A DNA stretch of 34,190 nt, taken from positions 1 through 34,190 of the forward strand of contig CASFHP010000010.1 of assembly GCA_949294555.1 (NCBI GenBank), read 5' to 3'. The translations under genes were made by a program, and so were the position numbers. The notes beneath the pieces are model-generated. The model was not told where the DNA came from, did no database searches, and worked only from the letters and a program-made list of their open reading frames with translations. Positions 17,371 through 26,695 of the stretch are shown piece by piece; position 1 is the stretch's first letter, and each line of letters begins with the position of its first letter. Source of the DNA: an uncultured Eubacteriales bacterium (GTDB lineage Bacteria > Bacillota > Clostridia > TANB77 > CAG-508).

Positions 17371-19042
17371 TTAATTTGTAAATGAATTTAAGTGTTCTTG
17401 TGGATTTCTAAATACTTTATACATACTATATCTTTCTCTTGCCAAAGCAGTATAGTATATTCTCGCCACATTTGGATGTGAATCCATATATTCGTAAATA
17501 TTATTTGTTACTGTATTACTTGTTTGTGATACATAACAATTATAACATCCTAATTCTCTCTTTGGATAATAATAATGTGTTACTTGTGATGTTGCACCAG
17601 ATGCATCTGTTACTGTTTCATAAAAACTCTTTCTTTCAAAATCAATATTAAAGACACCTGTAACCATATTTGTAGCAGATACTAGTTCTTGTGAAGTTGC
17701 CTTATGATAATATCCATCACTTGTTGTAATATAAATTGCATCTTCTGCAACAACTTCTTCATTTTTATTGTTATTAATTACAGAATAGCCATTATATATT
17801 TTTCCACCTATATTTAGTCCCTGTAAGAAACTAATCAAACATACATTATTTAATATTTTATCCCAATCTTCTTCTGCTAGTTTTGGCATTTTAAAATTAA
17901 AAGTTCCGTCCACTAGCTGTATTATAATTTGATAATGCAACAGATAAATTATTTTCTATCACATATCGAATAACTGCCATTCTGTGGGAATTAAAATTTG
18001 ATGTTGGCTCTTCTATAGAGACCCCTCCATCTTCATATTCAAAGATATGATAAGTACCACTATTGACAAAATCATAAACAACATTTCCTTCTGCATCTGT
18101 AATTCCTTGTAATTGATTTCCATTCATATCTACTGCATTTGCTGGTGTCAAATTTAATAATCCATAACTTTGTAATCTTTGTCTAAATTCTGCTGCTTCT
18201 TTATAATAACGATATGCTTGATCATTACTTCCTAATCGAATATTTCCTTGTCTATAGATTCTTTGACCATTTAAAATACGAAACCATGCATCTTCTTGTG
18301 GACTATAGCTAGAATCAAAATAATATTTAACACCATTTATTTTGATATACTGATATAATTGATCTCCTAAATATTCAGATAGCTGTCCTTCTGATCCAAT
18401 CGTAATTCCTCTATATGTTACTGTTGAATCTGCATTTACTGTAACATCATTAATTAAATATCCTGCATCATTTATGGTTGTACTTCCTCCATTAACTGTT
18501 CCCTGTACAGTTATGTAATTGTCTAAAGAATAGGTTATTACAACATCAATCGTAGCCGTTTTATATCGACAGCTATAATAAATATATGGTTTTAGTCCTG
18601 TAACTTGTTCTCCAGCCTGATATTCTGCATTATTAGCAAGTAAATTTTGTGCTGTTTCATCATCTAATGTATTTTCAAATGGAGAATAGATATAAAATCC
18701 ATCATACATGGTAAAAACAAGTGCAGGTACATATTCTTTTAAAATTTCACTATTATAGCCTACCATATTAAATGATGAACCTATTGAAGTAAAAAAGCTA
18801 TTTGCTGCTGCTTCTATATCTCTTATTTTTGAGTTTACAATATCTGATAAGTCTGATGTACCACTATTTACTGTGTTCATTTGAAATACTTTAATGGCAT
18901 CATAAGTTACATTATCTAATTTTGTATCATAAGAAATTTGTAAATTTATTGTATTTATTTGTGCACTGATATAAGCCGAAAACACTAATGATATTGGTAA
19001 CATGATTATAACAAAAATAACAGCTAAGTATTGAGTTTTCAT
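17371..19042 (-). CDS. TadE/TadG-like single-pass pilus protein, read through a +1 shift at CGG
   Basis: The conceptual product has about 556 residues. The N-terminus MKTQYLAVIFVIIMLPISLVFSAYISAQ is one membrane helix, followed by a segment (YDAIKVFQMNT) like those of TadE/TadG minor pilins. The rest is predicted to be outside the cell, with many Tyr/Asn/Thr residues. The first frame ends at 17897, two residues after the CGG at 17906-17908. Skipping one base gives ASG followed by GTFNFKMPKLAEEDWDK, and the second frame runs to 17371 with the same composition. That frame's own ATG start (MHYQIIIQ) has no good ribosome site and its first 11 residues look unnatural. I prefer ATG 19042; a GTG at 19048 is also possible. 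It is the last gene of the pilus operon; exact function unknown. Confidence 0.7.
17906..17908 (-). other. Candidate +1 recoding site CGG-A in the TadE/TadG-like gene
   Basis: The zero frame reads AGU GGA CGG AAC and stops two codons later. Omitting the C (base 17908) gives AGU GGA GGA ACU and the frame continues for 177 codons. The two frames overlap for about 44 bases, so the exact slip point is inferred from which side looks like real protein. Confidence 0.7.
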
Positions 19043-19076
19043 AAACACATCTTTCCTTTGTATTTTATTTTTTAAT

Positions 19077-19103
19077 AGCCTGTAATTGATTACATTACAG
19101 GCT
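19077..19103. other. Perfect hairpin inside the pilus operon
   Basis: AGCCTGTAAT and ATTACAGGCT are ten-base perfect arms around seven bases. The T run follows on the plus strand, not on the transcript strand, so it would terminate antisense transcription better than the operon itself. It may also be an mRNA-processing or stability hairpin between two pilus genes. Confidence 0.45.
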
Positions 19104-19116
19104 TTTTTTAATTATA

Positions 19117-19656
19117 TTATTCTCCAGTTCCGTTTGCAGTTACATAACCACCATGTTCTGCTGCAATTACATATGTATCATTTCCCGTTACTGTATAAAA
19201 GAAATTAGATAGCGTTTGTGCTAATGTTGTATTTGTATTTTTTACTGTTGCTGAAAACCAATCCCCTTCCTTTAATGTTAATACTTTCTTTGCACCGCCA
19301 CTTGGAGCTATTGTGTCTAATATCTGTGATGTATACATTGAATAATATACATTCTCACCAATCTTAGTATAATCTGCTTGTGTTGTTTTTTTACCAGGGT
19401 TCTCATCTAATACTTGAAGTTCCATTTCTATGTCATAAGTATTTCCTGTTGCAGCAATACTTTGTTCAAATGCTGAATAATCATCCATTGTTAATCTTCC
19501 TGTTGTTCTTACATTATCAACAAATTCTGTTGTTTGTGTTGTTACCGTTAATTGTGCGATATCATCTGTTCTATCAGACATTGACATTAATGGAAAAACA
19601 AACATAAGAATAGCTGCTAGAACAATTGCTACAATTGTTATTATTGTATCTCCCAT
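19117..19656 (-). CDS. Single-pass pilin-like protein of the pilus operon
   Basis: This 179-residue protein has an N-terminal hydrophobic helix (DTIITIVAIVLAAILMFVFPLMSM) after only two residues, then an extracytoplasmic domain (QTTEFVDNVRTTGRLTMDDYSAFEQSI). The pattern ending the helix in a short polar stretch followed by FVDNVRTTGRLT is like minor pilins of Tad-type systems. AAGGAGG is nine bases upstream. It belongs to a series of seven membrane-anchored small proteins. I do not recognise a named family; the pilin role is inferred from topology and context. Confidence 0.65.
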   Translation of the reverse strand: MGDTIITIVAIVLAAILMFVFPLMSMSDRTDDIAQLTVTTQTTEFVDNVRTTGRLTMDDYSAFEQSIAATGNTYDIEMELQVLDENPGKKTTQADYTKIGENVYYSMYTSQILDTIAPSGGAKKVLTLKEGDWFSATVKNTNTTLAQTLSNFFYTVTGNDTYVIAAEHGGYVTANGTGE

Positions 19657-19698
19657 AACGATTCCTCCTTACAATAACATTATTATATGGTATTTTAC

Positions 19699-20364
19699 TT
19701 ATTGCAAATAATAAGATATAACTCTCATCTTTAATTCATTAGTCGTTTGCGCATCTACAGTTGGTGTTCCGCCTCCGGCACCCGCAACTGCTTGACTTGG
19801 ATAATATACGCCAAATTTTTCTTCAAATTTGTTTCCACTACTTAATATTGTATCACAAATTCCGTTTGTTGGCAAGCTTATTCTTGAATTTCCTGTATTT
19901 AACGACCTTATGAAATCATCATAAGGTATGGTATTTCCAGCTTCATCTTTCAAATCTGCATTTCTACCATATAATAATGCCATTATAAAATTCTCTTGTT
20001 GTCGATTACTTCCTAATGTATATCTTTGGTCTGTTGAATCAATTACATTAACTGAAATAGGACTTCCTCCATTTTGTGTTATCGTAAATAATTCTAGAGG
20101 ATTTCCACTTGCATCATAAAAATAAATTTTATAATATTCTTTAAAAACTCTATAAATTGCTGGTATAATGGTCTCTCTTCCAACAATTCTCGTAGTTGTT
20201 CTAAGATCTTCTGCATATTGTGTTACATATTCTCTATCTGAATAACGAATTAAAATATCTGCTGTTTGTCTAGCTTGGGAAAAGGATGATATACTAATTC
20301 CCAAAGCTAGCAAAAATGATAGAAACGCTGCTGCCATTTTTAAAGCATCTGCCATATTTTCCAT
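19699..20364 (-). CDS. Pilin-like protein, MENxxxALKMA N-terminus
   Basis: This protein has 221 residues. It starts MENMADALKMAAAFLSFLLALGISISSFSQ, a variant of the MENASKAL start shared by three genes further upstream. One membrane helix is followed by an extracytoplasmic domain with a Gly-rich segment near the C-terminus (GAGGGTPTVDAQTT). The ADILIRYSDREYV segment after the helix suggests a helical stalk. AAAGGATG is the ribosome site. Named family not recognised; a structural or minor pilin is the best guess. Confidence 0.6.
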   Translation of the reverse strand: MENMADALKMAAAFLSFLLALGISISSFSQARQTADILIRYSDREYVTQYAEDLRTTTRIVGRETIIPAIYRVFKEYYKIYFYDASGNPLELFTITQNGGSPISVNVIDSTDQRYTLGSNRQQENFIMALLYGRNADLKDEAGNTIPYDDFIRSLNTGNSRISLPTNGICDTILSSGNKFEEKFGVYYPSQAVAGAGGGTPTVDAQTTNELKMRVISYYLQ

Positions 20365-20445
20365 AATATATCATCCTTTCTTAAATAATCATCAGTTTTA
20401 ATTTTTAAATTTTACCTAACCTAATTACATATGTATTATTAAGCA

Positions 20446-20832
20446 TTATGGATTAGAAATTGTGATAGAATTAACTAGTCCATTATTAGCACCTGTAGTA
20501 CTATATGCAATTGTAACTTTATACATAGCACCTGTATCAATGGTGTCATATGTTATTGAATTGTTATATGTAACTGTTATTTGTTTACTTTTATTTTCTG
20601 AAGCAGCATTGCTTGCATTTACTTGTTGTATTAATGCTCTTACAGTAGACCCTCTTTGACTTCCAGCATAATTGGTAAATTTGTTGTTAAAAGTCGAAAT
20701 AGACACCTCATCCATACTATTGTCTGTTACAACACTTGATGCTTGGTTATAAATTAAAATTCCTAATGAAATAATTAAGATTGCAAGTAATATAGCACCT
20801 GCGATGATTAATGCTTTTGATGCATTCTCCAT
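20446..20832 (-). CDS. Small pilin-like protein, MENASKAL family
   Basis: This protein has 128 residues. The N-terminus MENASKALIIAGAILLAILI is a hydrophobic helix after a short charged head. It is followed by FNNKFTNYAGSQRGSTVRAL, a motif also found in degenerate form in the genes at 20909, 21355 and 21857. A short beta-rich C-terminal domain follows. It is the smallest of the set and a candidate major pilin, by size only. AAAGGAGG precedes the start. The charged-head/helix layout resembles prepilins but lacks a clear peptidase cleavage motif. Confidence 0.65.
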   Translation of the reverse strand: MENASKALIIAGAILLAILIISLGILIYNQASSVVTDNSMDEVSISTFNNKFTNYAGSQRGSTVRALIQQVNASNAASENKSKQITVTYNNSITYDTIDTGAMYKVTIAYSTTGANNGLVNSITISNP

Positions 20833-20908
20833 AATAAATTCCTCCTTTTATTATTAAAATATATATTTTTTTACTAAATGTTGTATTTAGTAACGTTAAT
20901 AACATAAT

Positions 20909-21340
20909 TTAGGTTGCCATCTGTTCAAAATACAAATAGCTAACTTTATTTGTTTTACTATGATGTTCTATTTTCATACATTTGAATTTTATCTGATTAT
21001 AATATTGTACAAATACTTGTGTACCACCATTATAAATTTCTTCCATACTATGAACTGTATCATCATCAACAAATTTAATGTCAATTCTAATAGAATTTTC
21101 ACCATTATCTATATATAAGCCTGTATCTGCTTTTTCTACTTTATTTTTTGTGTTATCATCAACTGCTTTATTGATCAATGTAGCTAAATCGGTTCCATAG
21201 AGTTCTTCCCCCTCATATGCTTCATATTGCCTATTTTCTCTTAAGGCTTCATTTGTCGCAAATCTATAATTTAGATACATATAAGCTATCACTGCAACAA
21301 TAATCAGTACAATAACTAAAAATATAATTATTTTTTTCAT
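20909..21340 (-). CDS. Small single-pass protein with pilin-like motif
   Basis: This 143-residue protein starts MKKIIIFLVIVLIIVAVIAYMYL, a plain membrane anchor, so it differs at the N-terminus from the MENASKAL proteins. After the helix it keeps the YEAYEGEELYGTDLATLINK segment, aligned with the F-x2-x-Y-x-G-x5-G-x-D/V-x2-LI motif of the neighbours, then a beta-rich domain. This suggests a shared fold. The ribosome site AAAGGTG is upstream. Function unknown; minor pilin or assembly factor. Confidence 0.6.
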   Translation of the reverse strand: MKKIIIFLVIVLIIVAVIAYMYLNYRFATNEALRENRQYEAYEGEELYGTDLATLINKAVDDNTKNKVEKADTGLYIDNGENSIRIDIKFVDDDTVHSMEEIYNGGTQVFVQYYNQIKFKCMKIEHHSKTNKVSYLYFEQMAT

Positions 21341-21354
21341 ATTTCACCTTTACT

Positions 21355-21855
21355 CTATCTACGAGTACAAATTACTCGATATACTCTTTCAGTTACATCA
21401 TTAATTTCAACTTGTACCTTGTAATATGTAAGTGCTGTGGAAGCATTTATGCTATTTACCTGTTCTAATATATATTCGTCATATTTTTCTTTTATTGTAT
21501 TATCATTTGTTTCTATTCCATATTCTATTTGCCCTTTTCCTTGTAATTCTACAGATATATAATAATCATTTTTTTCAGTATGAGGTGTGTGATCCGTTTT
21601 AGAAAATTCATAACGCTTATTATTTTGTGTTGCTAAATTTGCCATAGAAATCACATCATAAATGGTTACCTTTTCGCTTCCTACATAGGTTAAAAATTGA
21701 CTATTAAATTGTGCAATCTGATTTTCTTCTGCAATTTGGCCAATTTGTGCTGAAGTCCCACCAAAATTGGTAAATAAATATACTGCCAATGTTAAAATCA
21801 TAATTCCTAGTAGAACTCCTGCTGCCATTAACAACGCTTTTGATGCATTTTCCAT
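21355..21855 (-). CDS. Small pilin-like protein, MENASKAL family
   Basis: This protein has 166 residues, starts MENASKALLMAAGVLLGIMIL and then has the motif FNSQFLTYVGSEKVTIYDVI. The C-terminus RVYRVICTRR is basic. It overlaps nothing but is separated from 21857 by a single base, so translation may be coupled. The DNA encoding the first eight residues is almost the same as in 20446 and 21857, which indicates gene duplication. Pilin role inferred. Confidence 0.65.
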   Translation of the reverse strand: MENASKALLMAAGVLLGIMILTLAVYLFTNFGGTSAQIGQIAEENQIAQFNSQFLTYVGSEKVTIYDVISMANLATQNNKRYEFSKTDHTPHTEKNDYYISVELQGKGQIEYGIETNDNTIKEKYDEYILEQVNSINASTALTYYKVQVEINDVTERVYRVICTRR

Positions 21856-21856
21856 A

Positions 21857-22597
21857 TTACACTCCTATTCCTGTACATTCAAATTCCATTTTTATAATTC
21901 TACCTGTATCATCATCATATTCTGTACCTGTACAATTAAAGTATGTTCTTTTAAACTGCACATATTCATAATATAATTTTGCATCTTCTAAAATTTGACT
22001 GATACCACCATATGAACTAGCTGACTTTGGAAATCGATATCTATTATCGAATTCTGTATTTTTATCCGTCGTTGTTGTACCTGGAAGATCATTAATATCG
22101 TTAATATTTGAAATTTCACTAGACAATTGATTGCAATATGCTTGTCCATATTTATCTTCCAAATCTCTGATTGCTCCTCCAGATATGTCACCTGTAATGG
22201 ATGTTGGAAGTCCTACAATATCGTCAATATCATCTTCTGTATACGTATCAGATGGTTTTACCAACAACCTATTTGTACCATCAAATGTTAAATTGCTTCT
22301 AATACTTTGTGGAATTGTAAATTCAACTTGCATTTCTTGATATCCTTCTACTGTTTTTCTGTTATTATAATCCACAATTCTGTTCATAAGTGATATAATT
22401 TCATTTCCTCTAATCCTATCATGATTATAACTTTCATACAAGTTATTAAACTCTAAAATCTGTTGCTCTAATTCAGCTCCATGTCTTGTATTTTGATAAC
22501 TTGATACTTCACGCATTGCCAAAATAAATGCACCAATTACAAGTAAACTAATTAATACGCCTCCAGCCATCAGCAAAGCTTTTGATGCATTTTCCAT
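21857..22597 (-). CDS. Pilin-like protein, MENASKAL family
   Basis: This 246-residue protein starts MENASKALLMAGGVLISLLV, with the post-helix motif EFNNLYESYNHDRIRGNEII and an extracytoplasmic domain. It is the largest of the three MENASKAL proteins. AAAGGAGG is upstream. Arg in HDRIRG is encoded by AGG at 22415-22417 followed by A and must be read in frame, which shows AGG-A is not always shifted. It is the first pilin-like gene after the TadB/TadC gene. Confidence 0.65.
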   Translation of the reverse strand: MENASKALLMAGGVLISLLVIGAFILAMREVSSYQNTRHGAELEQQILEFNNLYESYNHDRIRGNEIISLMNRIVDYNNRKTVEGYQEMQVEFTIPQSIRSNLTFDGTNRLLVKPSDTYTEDDIDDIVGLPTSITGDISGGAIRDLEDKYGQAYCNQLSSEISNINDINDLPGTTTTDKNTEFDNRYRFPKSASSYGGISQILEDAKLYYEYVQFKRTYFNCTGTEYDDDTGRIIKMEFECTGIGV

Positions 22598-22612
22598 CCT
22601 ACTTCCTCCTTT

Positions 22613-24692
22613 TTACACAGTTTGTGACGTCATAGTAGCAAATGAGCTTGACATACTTGTTAATCCAATAAATACTAATGGTATAATTAGATAGCCTACA
22701 AACATACAAACCATCGGTGCAAATCCAATTGCTTTTCCTATCATACCTTTTCTTTTGATTAATCTATCATTTGACTCTTTACGTTTTTCTTGGTAATAGT
22801 CTCTTTCTGATTCTAATTCGTCAAAAGCGTCTTTGATTGGTATTTTTTCAACTGCTGCTTGCATACTTTCTACAATTCTGACAAGTGGCATATAGCTAAT
22901 TTCTTCTTTCATTGCTTCTAATGCTTCCCATGCACCTGCCTCATAGTTGTTTAAACATTTTGAAATTGGGTCTTTGAAGATATTGGCATATCTTTCTAGC
23001 CATTCCAAAATCATCTCAACATTAACCCTTTCAATTCTCATAAGCATTAAGATAATTGTTTGGAACTGCATAACCTCGTCTTCCATTTCGATTTGCCTCA
23101 TCTTTGCTTGGAACATTAGTAACGCAATTGGTGCCATATAGCCTATAATTGCAAATACGAATGATAATAGCACTTCAAACCATTTTAAGTATTCGCTATT
23201 AACAATTTGTATTTTATCAAAAATTCTTTCTGCTGCTGCGTCTATCTCTGCATCTGTTCCTTCTTCAAAATAATCTGTTCTTGCAACAACAATTCTAACT
23301 TGTTCTACTGTTGCGTCTAAATTTCCTCTAAATTGATCTATAACGGTATTATCTTGTTCTGTTAATTCCATTGCGTCTTGCAGATCTGTTTCTGTCATTT
23401 CTCCGCAAAATATCATATTCCGTTGTCGGCTCTGTATAGACATAGTCTATTGCTAATTGATGTAAATAGATAAAGATAATTAGTGACGCAATACATGTAA
23501 CAATTGCTAGTGTAATTCTGTTGATATATAGCCATTCCATTTTTAAGTGAGATGCTGCATCTTTTAATAACTGTTTGTTTTTTCTGTATTCTTTTGTTCC
23601 ATCTTTTGGAATGAACATATCCACGATTTTTTTAACAAATTTATTCTTATATAATTTTGCTTGCCATGGATTTTCTGTATTTTTTGTATTCATTCCTGTT
23701 GATCCATTATCTTTTAATCTTCTAACCAATGTATAAGATATAAAGGTTAAGATTAAAATTAGGATTTGTACAATCATTCCTGGTTTACCTTCATACCAAC
23801 TTTGTGTAAAAGCAAAGTTACTTATTGACCAACTTTTTAATGGTTCTAGTAGTAGTACCGGTGCTACAGAAATGAAAGATAAACTTTGGAATACATAATT
23901 TAATTTATCCCTTTTTAATATTTCCAATTGCATTTCTTTTGTAATATTATTGATATTTCTTAGATATAAGGATGCACCATTTACTTTTCTATCTCCAAAT
24001 TCCTTTGTTAGATAAGATATACCAGCAAATTCTTTTAAGAATACATTTGGTGCAATATCATAATATTTTTCCAATTCCATTTCTGGATCGTCTGCAATTA
24101 AAATTTCATAAATTCTTTCTCCCTGACGAGATATATCCATTTCATCATCTTGAGAAACTTGATAAATTGCTTCCTCTACCATGTTAAATTCATGATATGC
24201 ATGTCTAATTTCTGAAAAGAAATCTAACTGTTGTTTTAATAAATTGGTATCCTTACTATCAATCGAAGAATCAATTAATGTATCTACCATAAATAACTCA
24301 AATAGTAATAATATGGTCATTACCAAATAATTACTGCTCGTTATAAATATGGTTGCGATTGCTACTGGAATTACTATTGCAAGTGCCTTTGTTAATATTT
24401 TTGCTGAATCTTTTCTGGTATTGTATTCATCATCTATATTAATAATTTCTAATCTTCTTCTTAATTTTAATATATATCGTTTTAAGAATGGTATTCTTGC
24501 ATAGGTAATATATAGTTTTTGGTACAAAATTTCTGTTGAAAAGCTTTTTTCCTTTGTACCTTGTTGTAATTTTCTAATTTGCCTATATTCTGATTTCTGC
24601 ATTTTTTTAGATAATATATAATATATTAATATAATTATCACTAATACAGCTACTGAACCACCCATTATGTAAAATATAACTTGATTAGACAC
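22613..24692 (-). CDS. Joined TadB/TadC-like inner-membrane platform protein, read through a +1 shift at CGG
   Basis: The conceptual product has about 692 residues. The N-terminal half has a membrane anchor, several further hydrophobic segments and a T2SSF-like domain (LLKQQLDFFSEIRHAYHEFNMVEEAI). The C-terminal half repeats the layout, with FQTIILMLMRIERVNVEMIL and two closing membrane segments. This corresponds to TadB and TadC, the platform proteins on which the CpaF motor acts. The first frame stops at 23349 after an Arg-rich, unnatural tail of 18 residues that begins at CGG 23403-23405. Skipping one base joins TEYDIL to GEMTETDLQDAMELTEQDN, and the second frame runs to 22613. The start is GTG at 24692, with AAAGGAGGT ten bases upstream. 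Without the shift a TadB-only product of 447 residues would be made. Confidence 0.8.
23403..23405 (-). other. Candidate +1 recoding site CGG-A in the TadB/TadC gene
   Basis: The zero frame reads UUG CGG AGA; omitting the C (base 23405) gives UUG GGA GAA. Upstream of this point only the first frame looks like protein (EPTTEYDIL) and downstream only the second does (MTETDLQDAMEL). The two frames overlap for about 95 bases. Confidence 0.75.
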
Positions 24693-24717
24693 TTAAAATA
24701 GCACCTCCTTTTCTTTT

Positions 24718-26677
24718 TTATATTTCACTTTTCCTTGGTCTTCCTCTTCTTTCTTCTGTTGCAGTTACTCTACTTCTTTCTGCAACTGCTCTTTTTTTAG
24801 CGCCCCAATTTCTCTCGATGAAATTGTCAAATCCTTCAATATCTGATTCATCCATATTGTTTCTCATTTCTCTAATGTTTGCATCAGTAATTGGGTTTGT
24901 CATAACATATTCGCCATCAATATTTTCTAATATATTTCTGTAAATATATAATTTTTTGTCTGTTGATTTTGTAAAATAATGTGTTGCATTATCAAAAAAT
25001 TTATCAAATTTTCCTTCTAATGTTTTTTCATTTCTGTGGTCAAATGTATATTCATTTTTATCTTCTACTGGTATACATTCTGTTACTCTTTCTATGTATC
25101 TTCTTCCTCTAAAGTCTTTTACTAAGTGAATATCAAAGTTTAATACTTGTACAACCTGCTCTTCTGCTGTTTTTTCATCTTTGAATACCCCTGCTCTTAA
25201 CATTGAGTTTCTTAGTGCTGTTACTAAGTCTGGGAATGTTTTAGCGTGGTGTGTAAACAATGTGAATTTTGATGCAACCTGTGCAGATTGAATCATCCAA
25301 GATGCTACGGGGTCTGTTGCAACCTCACCGATGATGTTAACAGAACCATCTGTCTTTTTCTGAACGTCCAAACAGTCTTGTCCAGAAATTGTTTCTGTTT
25401 CTCTCATGGATAAAATATTTCTTGTTGGATAAATTTTTCTTAAGTGCAACTCGAATGCTGTCTCTGTAATACGAAGGTTCATAGTTTCGTATATATTTTC
25501 AATCATAGCCATAAGCATTGTTGTTTTTCCGGCAACCTTGTTCACCAGTAAGGGATATAATTCTGGCTCCTTTTACTAAATATTTTAGTAAATCAATAGC
25601 TTCTTCTTTTCCTGGTCCATGAACAATTTGCTCTAGCGCTGCTCTCTTAACGTCGAATTTTCTTACGAAAAATGCCCATGTTTCTGACATTGATGGTCTT
25701 ACAACAACAACACGAGAACCATCTTTCATTTCATTGATTTTATAACCATTGGTATCTGATAATTGTCCTGGGTTGTTATATTTATAAATGTTTTGACATA
25801 CTCTTTTTAGCTCGGCTTCTGTACCAAATGATAGGAAGGCTAAACGAATAGATTTACCTCTAAACATTATCCAAATACTATCACAAGCTCTTGGTACTTT
25901 ATGTTCTGCTATTTGGCTTAAATAATCTCCATCTGTTTGTGCTACTTGGCTTAAGAAGCTTTCTGGTAATCCTGATACACCACCAGAAACACCATCTATA
26001 TTCATATCTCTAATTTCATCTATACTGCTATATCCTTTGTAATGTTGGTAAATTCTTTGTACCACAACAGATAATTTGTCTGAGAAAGATAATGTGATAT
26101 TTTCTTTTTCATAAATATCATTAATTTCTTGCTCTGTAATAACATAAGATGGTTTTGCTTCTCCTTCAACATATTTTAATACATCTAAGTTGTATTTTTT
26201 TATTAATTCAGATAAAGCCTCATATCCAAATTCTTTTTTGTATACATATATTAAAATATCGAATTTATCTTGTGCGGTTAATAATGATGGCACATCAAAA
26301 GGAATTGCTTTTGATATATTGGTTTCATCTACACCATATTCTTGTGCTAATAGATCATATATTAATTCCTTAACATATTTTTTATCATTAACATCTCCAT
26401 ATGTACATCCCTTTAAAGCCTTTTTTAATTCATATTTTTTATTTTTTCTTCTTTTTAACTCTTCTTCTGAAAGACCTATATCATATAAATTGACCTTGGT
26501 AATTTCATCTAATCTTTTCTTGATAAAAGCTTTCATAACATCTAATGTGTATGTTTTATCATCTACATTAATTGTATCTTCTACTTCTTCAGTCTTTTTC
26601 TTCTTCAAGATATAATAGACTGCGAATATAGCAAGTCCCAAAACAACTAAAATTAGTACTATATTAGTTATTGTCAT
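24718..26677 (-). CDS. CpaF-like pilus assembly ATPase with N-terminal membrane anchor, read through a +1 shift at CGG
   Basis: The conceptual product has about 652 residues. A membrane helix (TNIVLILVVLGLAIFAVYYIL) precedes an extended N-terminal domain, which is unusual for this family of cytosolic motors. The secretion-ATPase core follows: a segment with GSRVVVVRP, a Walker A motif GEQGCGKTTM (residues 378-387), a degenerate Walker B/Asp-box region (NIIGEVATDP) and the His-box-like FTHHAKT. The first frame breaks inside Walker A, at CGG 25529-25531, and gives GCRKNNN and a stop. Skipping one base gives the intact GCGKTTM and a frame to 24718. The C-terminus RRGRPRKSEI is basic. The start at 26677 has AAAGGAG. 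The expected job is ATP-driven pilus assembly with TadB/TadC. Confidence 0.85.
25529..25531 (-). other. Candidate +1 recoding site CGG-A inside the Walker A motif
   Basis: The zero frame reads GGU UGC CGG AAA AAC. Skipping the C (base 25531) gives GGU UGC GGA AAA ACA ACA, encoding GCGKTT. The invariant Gly-Lys-Thr of Walker A fixes the slip to this codon and requires Gly, not Arg, at the shifted position. This is the best-defined of the four sites. Confidence 0.85.
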
Positions 26678-26695
26678 TATAAGGTCTCCTTTCCT

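Noticed and set aside
17371..17940. Separate small gene starting at MHYQIIIQ
   Set aside because: No ribosome site, an overlap of 44 bases and a shifted-frame origin at CGG-A favour one gene.
22613..23443. Treating this as an independent gene starting at MSIQSRQRN
   Set aside because: The first 15 residues look unnatural, no ribosome site precedes the ATG, it overlaps the upstream gene by about 95 bases, and a single-base skip gives a clean joined protein.
598..25531. Explaining all four breaks as ordinary sequencing or assembly errors
   Set aside because: Not excluded, but errors would not be expected to coincide with the only mid-gene CGG codons, always as one extra base before GGA, and none of the sites is in a homopolymer. 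Kept as the main alternative to test.
598..25531. prfB-type or classical slippery-site frameshifting
   Set aside because: The four sites share no common slippery P-site codon, no stop codon in the A site and no consistent Shine-Dalgarno-like stimulator; only the (C/A)GGA quartet is common.
24718..25545. Separate ATPase gene starting at MNKVAGKTTM
   Set aside because: It would begin inside a Walker A motif and lack the first glycines; the upstream frame supplies them exactly, so it is one gene with a frame break.
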